A DNA stretch of 64,000 nt from Phaeacidiphilus oryzae TH49 (GTDB lineage: Bacteria; Actinomycetota; Actinomycetes; Streptomycetales; Streptomycetaceae), in the NCBI RefSeq assembly GCF_000744815.1, contig NZ_JQMQ01000005.1:3976055-4040054 (forward strand), given 5' to 3'. Below, in pieces: positions 1 through 8,673 of the stretch. Numbering within the stretch: position 1 is the stretch's first letter; each line of letters begins with the position of its first letter. The notes under the pieces are model-generated. The model ran no database searches. It was not told the origin of the DNA and was given only the letters and a program-made list of their open reading frames with translations. Both the position numbers and the translations under genes were made by a program.

Positions 1-440
1 TGTTCCACGCCCGGGTCTTCGACGTCTTCCAGACCCAGCTGACGGCGGTGCCGGGGGCGGAGGAGGTGCTCAAGGCCGTGCGGGCGGCGGGGGTTCCGTA
101 CTGCGTCGCCTCCTCGGCCACGCATGAGTGGATCAGGACCGCGCATCGGCTGACGGGGCTCTCGGATTTCTTCGACGACCGGCGGATCTTCAGCGCGGAG
201 GACGTGGGGCGGGGGAAGCCGGCGCCGGACCTCTTCCTGCGGGCGGCGGCGGAGATGGGCGCTACGCCGGAGCGCTGCGCGGTCGTCGAGGACTCCCCCG
301 CGGGGGTGGCCGCGGCGCGGGCGGCGGGGATGGACGTCTTCGGCTACACCGCGCTGACGCCGGCGGCGAAGCTGGCCGCGGCGACGTCCCGCTTCCCCAC
401 GATGGCGGAGCTGCCACCACTGCTGGGCCTGGCCCACTGA
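1..440 (+). CDS. HAD-superfamily phosphatase, beta-phosphoglucomutase-like (5' end missing)
   Basis: The frame is open from base 3 to the TGA at 438-440, so the gene begins before the window and the N-terminal nucleophile Asp motif is missing. What remains shows the later HAD motifs: a Ser/Thr strand (CVASSATHEW), a Lys region (GRGKPAPDLFL) and the acidic motif VVEDSPAGVAAARAAGM. That pattern fits subfamily IA sugar-phosphate phosphatases and phosphoglucomutases acting in the cytoplasm. The substrate cannot be read. The GTG at 48 is an internal valine codon, not a convincing start, because the frame and protein-like sequence continue upstream. Confidence 0.85.
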   Translation, partial: FHARVFDVFQTQLTAVPGAEEVLKAVRAAGVPYCVASSATHEWIRTAHRLTGLSDFFDDRRIFSAEDVGRGKPAPDLFLRAAAEMGATPERCAVVEDSPAGVAAARAAGMDVFGYTALTPAAKLAAATSRFPTMAELPPLLGLAH

Positions 441-755
441 CCGCCCCGCGATTCGCGCAGCGAATCAAGGGGCGCGGGGAACCGCGCGCCCGGCCAGTGA
501 CCTGCCGCACTCGGCAGCGGAGTCCGGGTTGCGAGCCGGTGGCGGTGGCCGGGTGCGGCGCCGTAGTCGGCTGGGCGCGCAGTTCCCCGCGCCCCTGGAT
601 TCGCCCTTCGGGCTTCCACCCGGGGCTGCTCGGCGGGGTCGGGGCGGCAGCCCCGGGAAACAGGAAGGGGCGGGGTAGGGGAAGACCCCTTCCGCCTGCG
701 GGCGTCAGCGCCTAGTCTCCCGGGAACGCGGGTACCAACCGGTAGCCGCATCGTC
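441..755. repeat. Intergenic stretch with two copies of the GC-rich repeat
   Basis: This 315-base gap has no convincing gene. A 7-base inverted repeat (GATTCGC/GCGAATC) lies at 451-467. It is followed by one copy of the repeat core in minus orientation at 468-491 and a plus-orientation copy at 573-596, the second preceded by a TGCGGCGCCGTAG block at 554-574. The palindromes could end transcription of the upstream HAD gene. The promoter of the following transporter should be near the right edge, but no clear -35/-10 pair is visible. Confidence 0.7.
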
Positions 756-1988
756 GTGGGGGGAGCGCTCACGCACGTGGAGAGTCGTCTGCGGGCCGCT
801 CGCGCCGCCCTCGCCGTGAGTTTCCTCGGGCAGGGCGCGATCTTCGCGCTCCTCGTGACGAGGATCCCCGCCATCCAGCGGCAGTACGGGATCAGCGACG
901 GCCAACTGCCGATATTCCTCGCGGCCGTTCCGATCCTGGCCGGGGTCGGATCGGTCTGCTCCGAGCAGGTGGTGAAGCGGACCACCCCGCGCGCGGTCCT
1001 CCGCGTGGTCCAGCCGGTGGTCTGCCTGACCCTGCTGGGCGTCGGCGCCGGCGGCAGCAGCCTCTGGGCCCTGGCGATCTCCCTCGCCGCCTTCGGTCTC
1101 TTCACCGGCGGCCTGGACGCCTCGATGAACATGCTCGGGGTCGGGCTGCAGCGCCGTTACGGGCGCCCGATCATGACCGGCTTCCATGCCGCGTTCAGCC
1201 TCGGCGGGATCGTCGGCGCCTCGCTGGCCTGGGTGGACGCCCACTACCACCTCTCGCTCTCCGCGGTCTTCACCCCCGCCGCACTGGTGGTCGCCGCCGC
1301 CGTGCTGATCGCCGGCCGCTGGTACGCCGGCCCGGCCGAGCTCGGCTCGGCGGTCGCGGAGGCCGCCGCGCAGGCCGCCCGCACGGTGCCGTGGAAGCCG
1401 CTGCTGCCGCTCTGCCTGGCGATGTGCTTCGCGTACATCGGGGACGCCACCGTCTCCAACTGGAGCGCCAAGTACCTCTCCGACGGGCTGCACTCCTCCG
1501 ACCAGCTCTCCACCCTCCCGTACAACGCGTACATGGTGGTGATGCTGGTGGCCCGGGCGCTGGGCGACGGGCGGGTGCGGCGCTGGGGGCCCGTGCGGGT
1601 GGTCCTCGCCGGGACCGTGGTCTGCACCCTCGGCTTCGTGCTGGTGGTCTGCGCGCCGGGGGCCTGGTTCGCGATCCTCGGCTTCGCCGTGGTCGGGCTC
1701 GGCATCAGCGTGGTGGTGCCGCAGGTCTTCGCGGCCGGCGGCCGGCGGGTGCCGTGGGCATCGGACGCCGCGGTGGCCCGGCTCAACATCTTCAACTACG
1801 CGGGTTTCCTGGTCGGTTCGCCGCTGGTCGGCGCGCTGGCCGACGCCATGGGCTACCGGCTGGCGATGCTGGTGCCGACCGCGATGCTGCTCTCCCTGGT
1901 GCTGGTGGTGCGGTCGTTCGGCGCGGGGCCGGCCGCCCGGCCGGCCGCGGAGAGCGGCGCCGTGCAACCGGTCCCGTCCGAGACCTGA
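756..1988 (+). CDS. MFS transporter
   Basis: A 410-residue protein with a run of about 12 hydrophobic segments, the size and layout of a major facilitator superfamily permease in the cytoplasmic membrane. The first helix starts near residue 22 (AVSFLGQGAIFALLV). A central hydrophilic loop near residues 200-215 separates the two six-helix halves. The substrate is unknown; fucose-permease-like and drug-efflux members share this layout. The start at GTG 756 lacks a strong ribosome site, and GTG 777 is a reasonable alternative that would remove seven residues. It stands alone between the repeat-rich gap and the AcuC-like gene 32 bases downstream. Confidence 0.85.
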   Translation: MGGALTHVESRLRAARAALAVSFLGQGAIFALLVTRIPAIQRQYGISDGQLPIFLAAVPILAGVGSVCSEQVVKRTTPRAVLRVVQPVVCLTLLGVGAGGSSLWALAISLAAFGLFTGGLDASMNMLGVGLQRRYGRPIMTGFHAAFSLGGIVGASLAWVDAHYHLSLSAVFTPAALVVAAAVLIAGRWYAGPAELGSAVAEAAAQAARTVPWKPLLPLCLAMCFAYIGDATVSNWSAKYLSDGLHSSDQLSTLPYNAYMVVMLVARALGDGRVRRWGPVRVVLAGTVVCTLGFVLVVCAPGAWFAILGFAVVGLGISVVVPQVFAAGGRRVPWASDAAVARLNIFNYAGFLVGSPLVGALADAMGYRLAMLVPTAMLLSLVLVVRSFGAGPAARPAAESGAVQPVPSET

Positions 1989-2020
1989 GCCGCGCCCCCG
2001 GCGGGCGTTACGGTTGCCCC

Positions 2021-3238
2021 ATGGCGAACGAGCGGGGCGAGCAGGGCTGCGGTCTGCGGTTGCAGTGGGACGAGGCGGTCACCGAGTACGACTTCGGCCC
2101 CGAGCACCCCATGCACCCGGCGAGGCTGCACCTCACCATGCGGCTGATCCGGGAGTTCGGCCTGGACCGCGCCCCGGGGGTGCGGGTCGAGGCGGCCCCG
2201 CCGGCCGGCGACTCCACCCTGCGCCTGGTGCACCACGCCGACTATCTGGACGCGGTCCGCTCCGGGCTCTCCGACCCCCGCCGCGGACTGGGCACCGAGG
2301 ACAATCCGCTCTTCCCGAACATGCACCGGGCCGCCGCCCTGATCGCCGGCCAGTCGGTGGCCGCCGCCGAGGCCGTCTACCCGCCGCCCGGCACCCCCGC
2401 GGACCGCCGACTCGCCCGGCACGCCGTCAACTTCACCGGCGGTCTCCACCACGCCATGCCCAGCCGGGCGGCCGGCTTCTGCATCTACAACGACGCCGCC
2501 GTGGCCATCGCGCGGCTGCTGGAGCTCGGCGCCGAGCGGGTCGCGTACGTCGACACCGACGTCCACCACGGCGACGGCGTCCAGCACGTGTTCTGGCACG
2601 ACCCCCGGGTGCTCACCATCTCCCTCCACGAGGACCCGCGCTTCCTCTTCCCGCACACCGGCCGCCCGGAGGAGTCCGGCGGCCCCGGCGCCGAGGGGAT
2701 GGCGGTCAACGTCGCCCTGCCGCCCGGCACCAGGGACGCCGGCTGGCTGCGCGCCTTCCACGCCGTGGTGCCCCAGCTCCTCGCCGCCTTCCAGCCGCAG
2801 GTCCTGGTCACCCAGCACGGCGCGGACGCCCACGTCGAGGACCCGCTGGCGGACCTGGCGATCAGCGTGGACGCGCAGGCCACCGCCGCGGCCGAGCTCC
2901 ACGAGTACGCCCACACCTACGCCGGCGGCCGCTGGGTCGCCCTCGGCGGCGGCGGATACGCGGTGGCCGAGGTGGTGCCCCGGGTCTGGACGCATCTGGT
3001 GGGGATCGCGGCGGGCCGCCCGGTCGCCCCCGAGGAGGAGACCCCCGAGCCCTGGCGGGCCGAGGTCCGCCGGCTCACCGGCCGGGAGGCCCCCAAGCGG
3101 ATGACCGACGGGGTGCGCCCGACCTGGCGGGAGTTCGAGGACTACGGCTACGACCCGGCCGACCGCCTGGACCGGGCGATCATCGCCACCCGGCGGGAGA
3201 TCTTCCCGCTGCACGGCCTGCTGCCCGAGCCCTTTTGA
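2021..3238 (+). CDS. acuC: AcuC-like histone deacetylase-family protein
   Basis: A 405-residue cytoplasmic enzyme of the arginase/deacetylase fold. It carries the family's zinc-site signatures: GGLHHAMPSRAAGFC with the paired His, DTDVHHGDGVQHVFW, the HEDPRFLFPHTG loop, TQHGADAHVEDPL and a closing LGGGGYA. Members remove acetyl groups from lysines, for example on acetyl-CoA synthetase. The ATG at 2021 gives the family-typical N-terminus directly before the first conserved strand. The gene precedes a conserved phosphatase-annotated protein and a BdtA-like regulator. A link to acetoin use is inherited from the Bacillus name and is not shown here. Confidence 0.9.
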   Translation: MANERGEQGCGLRLQWDEAVTEYDFGPEHPMHPARLHLTMRLIREFGLDRAPGVRVEAAPPAGDSTLRLVHHADYLDAVRSGLSDPRRGLGTEDNPLFPNMHRAAALIAGQSVAAAEAVYPPPGTPADRRLARHAVNFTGGLHHAMPSRAAGFCIYNDAAVAIARLLELGAERVAYVDTDVHHGDGVQHVFWHDPRVLTISLHEDPRFLFPHTGRPEESGGPGAEGMAVNVALPPGTRDAGWLRAFHAVVPQLLAAFQPQVLVTQHGADAHVEDPLADLAISVDAQATAAAELHEYAHTYAGGRWVALGGGGYAVAEVVPRVWTHLVGIAAGRPVAPEEETPEPWRAEVRRLTGREAPKRMTDGVRPTWREFEDYGYDPADRLDRAIIATRREIFPLHGLLPEPF

Positions 3239-3319
3239 CCCGTCCCGTCCCGGGCGGGCGGTCCGGCGCCGCCGCCGGCCGACCGGCCGCCGCCCCACCA
3301 CCGAGGAGAACGGCCCTCC

Positions 3320-4168
3320 ATGACGCGGGATCAACTGCTGGACCACCTGGTGGAGTCCGGGATCGCGGGGGAGGTGGCCACCCCGCGCGAGGGCAACCTC
3401 CGGCACTACGCCCGGTTCGCCCGCCGGGACCCGGCGATGACCCTCGGCCTCGACCCGGACGACTCCTGGGACGAGGCCGCCGTCCTCGCCCTCCTCGCCG
3501 ACCGGGCCGGCGTCTCCCCGGACCCCGCGCACACCGCCGGACAGGACCGGATCGATCCCGAACGGACCCTGGACGCCCTGGACCGCTTCGCCGAGGAGAT
3601 CGCCCGGGCGGCCGCGGAGCGCGGCAGCGTCCTCATCGGCACCGGGCACCCCGTACCGCTGCTGGGGTTCCACGCGGCACTCGGGGAGGCCCTCGCCTCG
3701 GTGGGCTGTGCGGTGCGCACGCCCGCGCGCGGGTACCGCTTCCTGTTGCACAACGGGGGCGGGGAGCGGCACTGCGCGCTGGACTACGCACGGAGCGTCG
3801 GAGTCGTGCAGGTGTATGAAGAGGTGTCCTCGACCGGAGCCGGGAACTCCGGTGAACCGGGCGTCCGGCCGCTCCCCTCGTACGCCCACACGCATTCTCC
3901 GCAACCGGTGCGGATCGCCCTCTCGGCCCTCGCCGAGTCCGGGGAGAACCCGCCTGACCTGGTCATCGGCGACCACGGCTGGTCGGTCGGGGCCGGCCGG
4001 CTGGGGGTCAGGACGCTCGCTCTGGCCGATTCCAACGACCCCGCGCCGTTCGTCGCGGAGGCGATCGGGGAAGTCGAGGTGGCGGTGCCCCTCGACGACG
4101 GTGTGCGGTCGGAGTACTACACACCGCTGACGGACTACGTACTGCAACGGGCGGGTCTGTCACGGTAA
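3320..4168 (+). CDS. Conserved actinobacterial protein, commonly annotated as phosphatase
   Basis: A 282-residue soluble protein starting at ATG 3320, eight bases after the ribosome site GAGGAGAA. It has an acidic, helical N-terminal half and a C-terminal half with LIGTGHPVPLLGFHAAL and LVIGDHGWSVGAGRLGVRTLALADSNDP. From memory, relatives beside the bdtA-type gene in Streptomyces are labelled phosphatase; I cannot identify a defined catalytic motif that proves it. Its position between the deacetylase and the BdtA-like regulator is the best clue to its role. Confidence 0.6.
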   Translation: MTRDQLLDHLVESGIAGEVATPREGNLRHYARFARRDPAMTLGLDPDDSWDEAAVLALLADRAGVSPDPAHTAGQDRIDPERTLDALDRFAEEIARAAAERGSVLIGTGHPVPLLGFHAALGEALASVGCAVRTPARGYRFLLHNGGGERHCALDYARSVGVVQVYEEVSSTGAGNSGEPGVRPLPSYAHTHSPQPVRIALSALAESGENPPDLVIGDHGWSVGAGRLGVRTLALADSNDPAPFVAEAIGEVEVAVPLDDGVRSEYYTPLTDYVLQRAGLSR

Positions 4169-4294
4169 TTCCGGTCCGTGGCACCCCCTTCCCACTGGTA
4201 CCACCCGCAACTACTCTGGGGATACGCGTGTGCTGGCTGGAGTCACCGGAGGGGAAGCCGGTGCCCGTCACACGGAGAAGGTTCGGTGTTGTTC

Positions 4295-4504
4295 ATGGCG
4301 TCTGGCGAGAGGCCTCTGAACGAGGTCAATTTCCTCACCGTCGCGGAAGTCGCCACGGTGATGCGAGTGTCGAAGATGACCGTGTACCGCCTGGTGCACA
4401 GTGGTGAGCTGCCTGCCATCCGAGTGGGCCGCTCGTTCCGAGTTCCCGAGCAGGCAGTCCACGACTACCTCCGAGAGTCCTACGTCGGGCGGGAGACCGC
4501 ATAG
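4295..4504 (+). CDS. bdtA: BdtA/BldC-type small helix-turn-helix protein
   Basis: A 69-residue DNA-binding protein made almost entirely of a MerR/excisionase-like winged helix (FLTVAEVATVMRVSKMTV, then YRLVHSGELPAIRVGRS). Recognition residues SKMTVYRLV and the wing RSFRVPE match the BldC/BdtA family of streptomycetes. BldC itself controls entry into development; the precise role of BdtA is less clear. A ribosome site GGAGAAGG at 4274-4281 suits GTG 4286 or TTG 4289 in the same frame as well as ATG 4295, so the start may be three residues further upstream. A strong terminator follows at once. Confidence 0.85.
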   Translation: MASGERPLNEVNFLTVAEVATVMRVSKMTVYRLVHSGELPAIRVGRSFRVPEQAVHDYLRESYVGRETA

Positions 4505-4542
4505 CGGCCCCCGCGCCACCGGCGTAGGCGTACCACGCACCG

Positions 4543-4574
4543 CCGGCCCCCTGGAGTCCGCTCCAGGGGGCCGG
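4543..4574 (+). terminator. Hairpin terminator after bdtA
   Basis: A perfect 14-base-pair stem (4543-4556 with 4561-4574) closes on the loop TCCG. It lies 38 bases after the bdtA stop and has no long T tract, which is usual in streptomycetes. It separates bdtA from the tiny ribosomal protein gene. Confidence 0.8.
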
Positions 4575-4683
4575 ATTAACGCCACGGGCCGGAGGTTGGG
4601 TAGGCTGGGGCCTCACCTGTAAATCTGCGTTGGACTCTGACGCCCCGCTCCGCGGGGGTTGTCCAGTGAAGCGAGGGTTGTCA

Positions 4684-4782
4684 GTGGGCTCCGTAATCAA
4701 GAAGCGCCGCAAGCGTATGGCCAAGAAGAAGCACCGCAAGCTGCTGAAGCGCACCCGCGTTCAGCGTCGCAACAAGAAGTAG
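4684..4782 (+). CDS. bS22-type small ribosomal protein (AURKAIP1/COX24 domain)
   Basis: A 32-codon gene starting at GTG 4684 and ending with TAG. The product is extremely basic ([18 protein letters not shown], then [14 protein letters not shown]) and matches the AURKAIP1/COX24-domain proteins of actinobacteria. The mycobacterial version, bS22, sits on the small ribosomal subunit near the decoding centre. A GAGGG sequence at 4673-4677 is a plausible ribosome site. The gene has its own space after the bdtA terminator, and a small hairpin (4643-4648 with 4652-4657) lies in the leader. It is easily missed because of its length. Confidence 0.88.
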   Translation: MGSVIKKRRKRMAKKKHRKLLKRTRVQRRNKK

Positions 4783-4995
4783 GCGGCGCCTTCGAGGCCT
4801 CGATGCCCGCCCCGGTCGTAGCGGCCGGGGCGGGCATCGGCATGCCCGCGCGCTTCCCGGACGCTTCCCGCGCGCGGCACCGGGCAGGCGCTCCCCGGAA
4901 CGCGGGGGAAGTATCGGCTGTGGCGGACACCCCGCGGCAACATCCACGCGGTAGCGTGCTGACGTGCACCCGGAGCTCGCGGGGAGGGCGTCCAA

Positions 4996-6087
4996 TTGGG
5001 GAAGGTGCTGCTCGTCACCGGTGTGGCCCGCCAGTTCGGCGGGCGGTTCGTGCGGCGGGTCCGCCGCGAGCCCGGGGTGGACCTGGTGGTCGGCGTCGAC
5101 CTCCATCCGCCGGCGCCCGAACTCGTGGGCCCCGAGGGCGGGGCCGTGGACCGGGCCGCCTACGCCTTCGCGCGCGCCGACATCCGCCGGCCGGTGATCG
5201 GCCGGCTGCTCGCCGAGTACGGCGTGGACACCGTGGTGCACCTCGGGGTGAGCGCCACCCTGCTGGGCTCCGCCGGCCGGTCGCAGGTCAAGGAGACCAA
5301 CGTGATCGGCTCCATGCAGCTGCTCGGCGCGGTGCAGAAGGCCCCCTCGGTGCGGCGACTGGTCGTCAAGTCCACCACCAGCGTCTACGGTTCCGCCCCC
5401 CGCGACCCGGCGGTCTTCGACGAGCAGATGCAGCCGAAGACGCTGCCGAGCGGCGGCTTCGCCAAGGACGCGGTCGAGGTCGAGGGGTACGTCCGCGGCT
5501 TCGCCCGGCGCCGCCCCGACGTGGCCGTGACCGTGCTGCGGTTCGCCAACATCATCGGCCCGCGGGCGGACACCCCGCTGGCCGAGTACCTGTCCTTCCC
5601 GGTGCTGCCGACCGTCCTCGGCTACGACCCGCGGCTTCAGCTGGTCCACGAGCAGGACGCGGTGGAGGCCGTGCGGCTGGCCGCCTTCGAGGCCGCCGGC
5701 GGCAGCATCAACACCGGCACCTTCAACATCGCCGGGGAGGGCGTGCTGCTCCTCTCCCAGGCGGCCCGGCGGCTGGGCCGGCCGACGGTGCCGGTGCTGC
5801 CGCCGGCCGTCAGCCTCCTCGCCCGGATGCTGCGCGGCAGCGGGCTGGCCGACTTCTCCCCCGAGCAGATGCGGCTCCTCACCCATGGCAGGGTGGTGGA
5901 CACCACCCAGATGCGGGACACCTTCGGCTTCACCCCGGAGTTCAGCACGGGGGAGGCGCTGGACGACTTCGCCCGGGTGCGCGGTCGCGGGCTGCTCCCG
6001 CCGGAGCGGGTGGAGGGGCTGGTCGACCGGATCGGCGGCGGCCTCCTCCGGCTGCCCCCCACCAGCGCGACTAGGAGGACCCCGTGA
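4996..6087 (+). CDS. NAD-dependent epimerase/dehydratase-family protein (extended SDR)
   Basis: A 363-residue protein with a Rossmann N-terminus (VLLVTGVARQFGGRFVRRV) binding NAD(P), then the strand VVHLGVSATLL and the serine motif VVKSTTSVYGSAPRD. The start is TTG 4996, eight bases after GGGGAGGG. The usual catalytic Tyr-x-x-x-Lys is not present where expected: the region reads GGFAKDAVEVEGY, with Phe155 for Tyr and Ala159 for Lys. Catalysis may be altered or lost. It overlaps the acyltransferase gene by four bases, implying translational coupling and a shared role, perhaps in lipid or envelope chemistry. Confidence 0.8.
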   Translation: MGKVLLVTGVARQFGGRFVRRVRREPGVDLVVGVDLHPPAPELVGPEGGAVDRAAYAFARADIRRPVIGRLLAEYGVDTVVHLGVSATLLGSAGRSQVKETNVIGSMQLLGAVQKAPSVRRLVVKSTTSVYGSAPRDPAVFDEQMQPKTLPSGGFAKDAVEVEGYVRGFARRRPDVAVTVLRFANIIGPRADTPLAEYLSFPVLPTVLGYDPRLQLVHEQDAVEAVRLAAFEAAGGSINTGTFNIAGEGVLLLSQAARRLGRPTVPVLPPAVSLLARMLRGSGLADFSPEQMRLLTHGRVVDTTQMRDTFGFTPEFSTGEALDDFARVRGRGLLPPERVEGLVDRIGGGLLRLPPTSATRRTP

Positions 6088-7124
6088 GCGAGGCCAAGGT
6101 CATCCCCTTCGCCGACCGGCGGGCCGGGACCGGCGACGGCCGGGCGAATCGGCCGAAGGCCGTGCCGCCGCCGGAGCCGGTGCCTGACGAGACGTCAGCG
6201 GCCAGGGCCCCCGAGGCGGCCCGGCGGCCCCCCGTGCCGCCTCTGGTGGACGCCCTGGGCGGGCTGGCGGACCGGGTGTTCGGCAAGGGCTGGGAGGCCA
6301 GGGCGGCCAACGGGCTGGCCTTCCTGCGCCGCAGGCTCACCGGCGAGTACGAGGTGGACGAGTTCGGCTTCGACCGCGAGCTGACCGAGCAGGTGCTGAT
6401 CACCGCGCTGCGGCCGCTGGCGGACAAGTACTTCCGGATCTCCGTCCGCGGGGTGGAGAACCTCCCGGACACCGGCGGGGTGCTGATCGTCGCCAACCAC
6501 TCCGGGGTGCTGCCGCTGGACGCGCTGATGACGCAGATCGCGATCCACGACCACCACCCCGCCCACCGGCACCTGCGAATGCTGGCCGCCGACCTGGTCT
6601 TCGTACTGCCCGGGATCAACGAGCTGGCCCGGAAGGCCGGCCACACCCTCGCCTGCAACGAGGACGCCCAGCGGCTGCTGGCCAAGGGCGAGGTGGTCGG
6701 GGTCTGGCCGGAGGGCTTCAAGGGGATCGGCAAGCCGTTCGCCGACCGGTACAAGCTGCAGCGGTTCGGGCGGGGCGGGTTCGTCTCCTCCGCGCTGCGG
6801 GCGGGCGTGCCGATCGTGCCGTGCTCGATCGTCGGGGCCGAGGAGATCTACCCGATGCTGGGCAACGCGAAGACGCTGGCGCGGCTGCTGGGGTTGCCGT
6901 ACTTCCCGATGACGCCGACGTTCCCGTGGCTGGGGCCGCTGGGGGCGGTGCCGCTGCCGACCAAGTGGACGATCCAGTTCGGCGAGCCGATCCCGACCGA
7001 CGGCTACGGGCCGGAGGCGGCGGACGACCCGATGCTTCTCTTCAACCTGACGGACCAGGTCCGCGAGACCATCCAGCACACGCTGTACAAGCTGCTGGTG
7101 CAGCGCCGTTCGGTCTTCTTCTGA
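6084..7124 (+). CDS. PlsC-like 1-acylglycerol-phosphate acyltransferase family protein
   Basis: A 346-residue protein whose catalytic core is like phospholipid acyltransferases. It has the His-Asp motif (VANHSGVLPLDAL, His139 and Asp146), the phosphate-binding GVWPEGFKGIG and the later IVPCSIVGAEEIYPM. Spacing between His and Asp is six residues rather than the classic four, as in some actinobacterial branches. The first 55 residues are low complexity and probably flexible. GTG 6084 overlaps the stop of the epimerase gene by four bases, so the two are co-translated. It ends at a repeat element facing the convergent rsbN gene. Confidence 0.82.
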   Translation: MSEAKVIPFADRRAGTGDGRANRPKAVPPPEPVPDETSAARAPEAARRPPVPPLVDALGGLADRVFGKGWEARAANGLAFLRRRLTGEYEVDEFGFDRELTEQVLITALRPLADKYFRISVRGVENLPDTGGVLIVANHSGVLPLDALMTQIAIHDHHPAHRHLRMLAADLVFVLPGINELARKAGHTLACNEDAQRLLAKGEVVGVWPEGFKGIGKPFADRYKLQRFGRGGFVSSALRAGVPIVPCSIVGAEEIYPMLGNAKTLARLLGLPYFPMTPTFPWLGPLGAVPLPTKWTIQFGEPIPTDGYGPEAADDPMLLFNLTDQVRETIQHTLYKLLVQRRSVFF

Positions 7125-7158
7125 CGCCGGGCCGACGTCCGCGGGTCTGCGGGTGGCT

Positions 7159-7183
7159 GGGCGCGCAGTTCCCCGCGCCCCTT
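7159..7183 (+). repeat. GC-rich intergenic repeat copy
   Basis: One copy of the window's repeat core (GCGCAGTTCCCCGCGCCCC family) between the convergent acyltransferase and rsbN genes. A short CTGC-TCC-GCAG dyad follows. It probably serves both genes as a transcript end, though no function is proven. Confidence 0.75.
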
Positions 7184-7236
7184 GATCTGCTCCGCAGACC
7201 CCGGGGCGCGGGTGGCCGCCGGCCGCCGAGCGGCCG

Positions 7237-8493
7237 CTAACCGCTCAGGCCGAGTCCCGGCAGCAGGCCGGGGACCAGCGGTGGCAGGTTGAGTCCGCTG
7301 CTGCTCGGGCTCGCCGCGGGCGAGGAGCCGGTGCCGGAGGTCGTCGGGCCCGAGGGGGAGGACGAACTCCGGGACGAGGAGCCGCCGTTGCCCAGGACAC
7401 CGCCGGTGAGGCCGCCGACGATGCCGCCCACGCCCCCCGACTGGGACGCCGTGGGCGTCGCCGAGCCGTGGCTCGAACCCCCGCCCGTGCCGGTCGTGGT
7501 GGCACCGCCCAGCAGCCCGCCGCCCGGCGCCGCGCTGGGCGCCCGCGAACCCGCCGGGGCGCTGTGCCGCATCGCCGGCGAGCTCCCGCTGCCGCCGACC
7601 GTGGGGCCGGTCAGGTGCAGCGGGGCCACCTCACGGTCTATCCCGGAGAGCAGCCGGCGCACCGGCTCCGTCACCGGGGCCAGCCCGTGCGGGAGTTGGC
7701 TGGAGACGGTGTCCAGCCGGGGCTGCTCCTGGGCGGCGAAGCCGGCCAGCCGGCGCATCGGCGCGACCGTGTGCTCGCGGAGGTAGATCCCGCGCAGCAG
7801 ATCGCGGCCGCGGGTGCCGTCCGCGTTCATCTCGTCGAACTCGCTGCGGATCCGCGCGGCCAGCTCGGGGCTGAGTTCGCCGCCGCGGCGGGCGCCCATC
7901 AGCTGCTGCACCTCGCCCATCCGGGCGGAGGCCTGGTCCAGCAGCAGGCGGCCGCGCTCGGCGTCCGAGCCGGCCAGCCCGAGGCGCCAGTCCTCGAGGC
8001 TGCGCTTCATGCCGTAGAGGGCGTCCCCGGGAAGGGCGTTGGAGCTCGCCGCGGCGACGCCGCCGAGGGCCCCGACCGCCATCCCGGCGGCCAGGCCGCC
8101 GAACGCCAGACGGCGCCGCCAGCGGCTGGCCGGCAGCAGTCGGCCGCCGCCGAAGAGCCCCAGCGCGCCGGGGGCGCGGTGCGTCCCGTGCCGCGACTGC
8201 TGGGCCGGTACGGCGGCGGCCGAACTCGGCTGCTCGGCCAGCATGTTCTCGAACGCCGCCACCAGATGGGCGCGTTGCACCATGCGGACGTCGCCGGCGA
8301 GCTCTGGCACCGGCAGCGCGCGCAGCGCGCCCACCGCCTCCAGCAAGCCGCCGAGTTCGGCCCCGGCCGAGTTCTCCGCACCGTGTGGCGCGGGCTGGTC
8401 GGCTGTCGGCTCGACAGCCTCCAGGGCCTCGGCGAAGGCCTTCGCCCTCCGGTGCTCGAGAACTTCGAGAACGCGGCCTGTCACGGGCCGCAC
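7237..8493 (-). CDS. rsbN: Anti-sigma factor RsbN (antagonist of BldN)
   Basis: A 418-residue membrane protein. Residues 1-125 form the cytoplasmic sigma-binding part, one transmembrane helix lies near 128-150 (LAFGGLAAGMAVGALGGV), and a long extracytoplasmic region with a Ser/Gly/Pro-rich tail follows. In streptomycetes RsbN sequesters BldN until development. The identity rests on this architecture and on its place directly downstream of bldN, as in known streptomycete genomes. The tail after residue 300 is low complexity and likely disordered. The gene is 180 bases from the bldN stop, so shared transcription is possible but it may have its own promoter. Confidence 0.9.
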   Translation of the reverse strand: MRPVTGRVLEVLEHRRAKAFAEALEAVEPTADQPAPHGAENSAGAELGGLLEAVGALRALPVPELAGDVRMVQRAHLVAAFENMLAEQPSSAAAVPAQQSRHGTHRAPGALGLFGGGRLLPASRWRRRLAFGGLAAGMAVGALGGVAAASSNALPGDALYGMKRSLEDWRLGLAGSDAERGRLLLDQASARMGEVQQLMGARRGGELSPELAARIRSEFDEMNADGTRGRDLLRGIYLREHTVAPMRRLAGFAAQEQPRLDTVSSQLPHGLAPVTEPVRRLLSGIDREVAPLHLTGPTVGGSGSSPAMRHSAPAGSRAPSAAPGGGLLGGATTTGTGGGSSHGSATPTASQSGGVGGIVGGLTGGVLGNGGSSSRSSSSPSGPTTSGTGSSPAASPSSSGLNLPPLVPGLLPGLGLSG

Positions 8494-8673
8494 CTCCTCT
8501 CGTCCTGGGGCCTGCCCGGTCCTTCGGCGGGCCTCCGCGCCTTCACCCGCTGCACGGCTGCCCGGGGTTATGCGCCCTGCGCAACGAGCGTGGGGGCCGC
8601 GGGTTACGCGTAAGCCGGAAGACGATTGCGCAGGTCGACGCAGTGTGACGCGATGTTCACCAGGCGTGACGGA

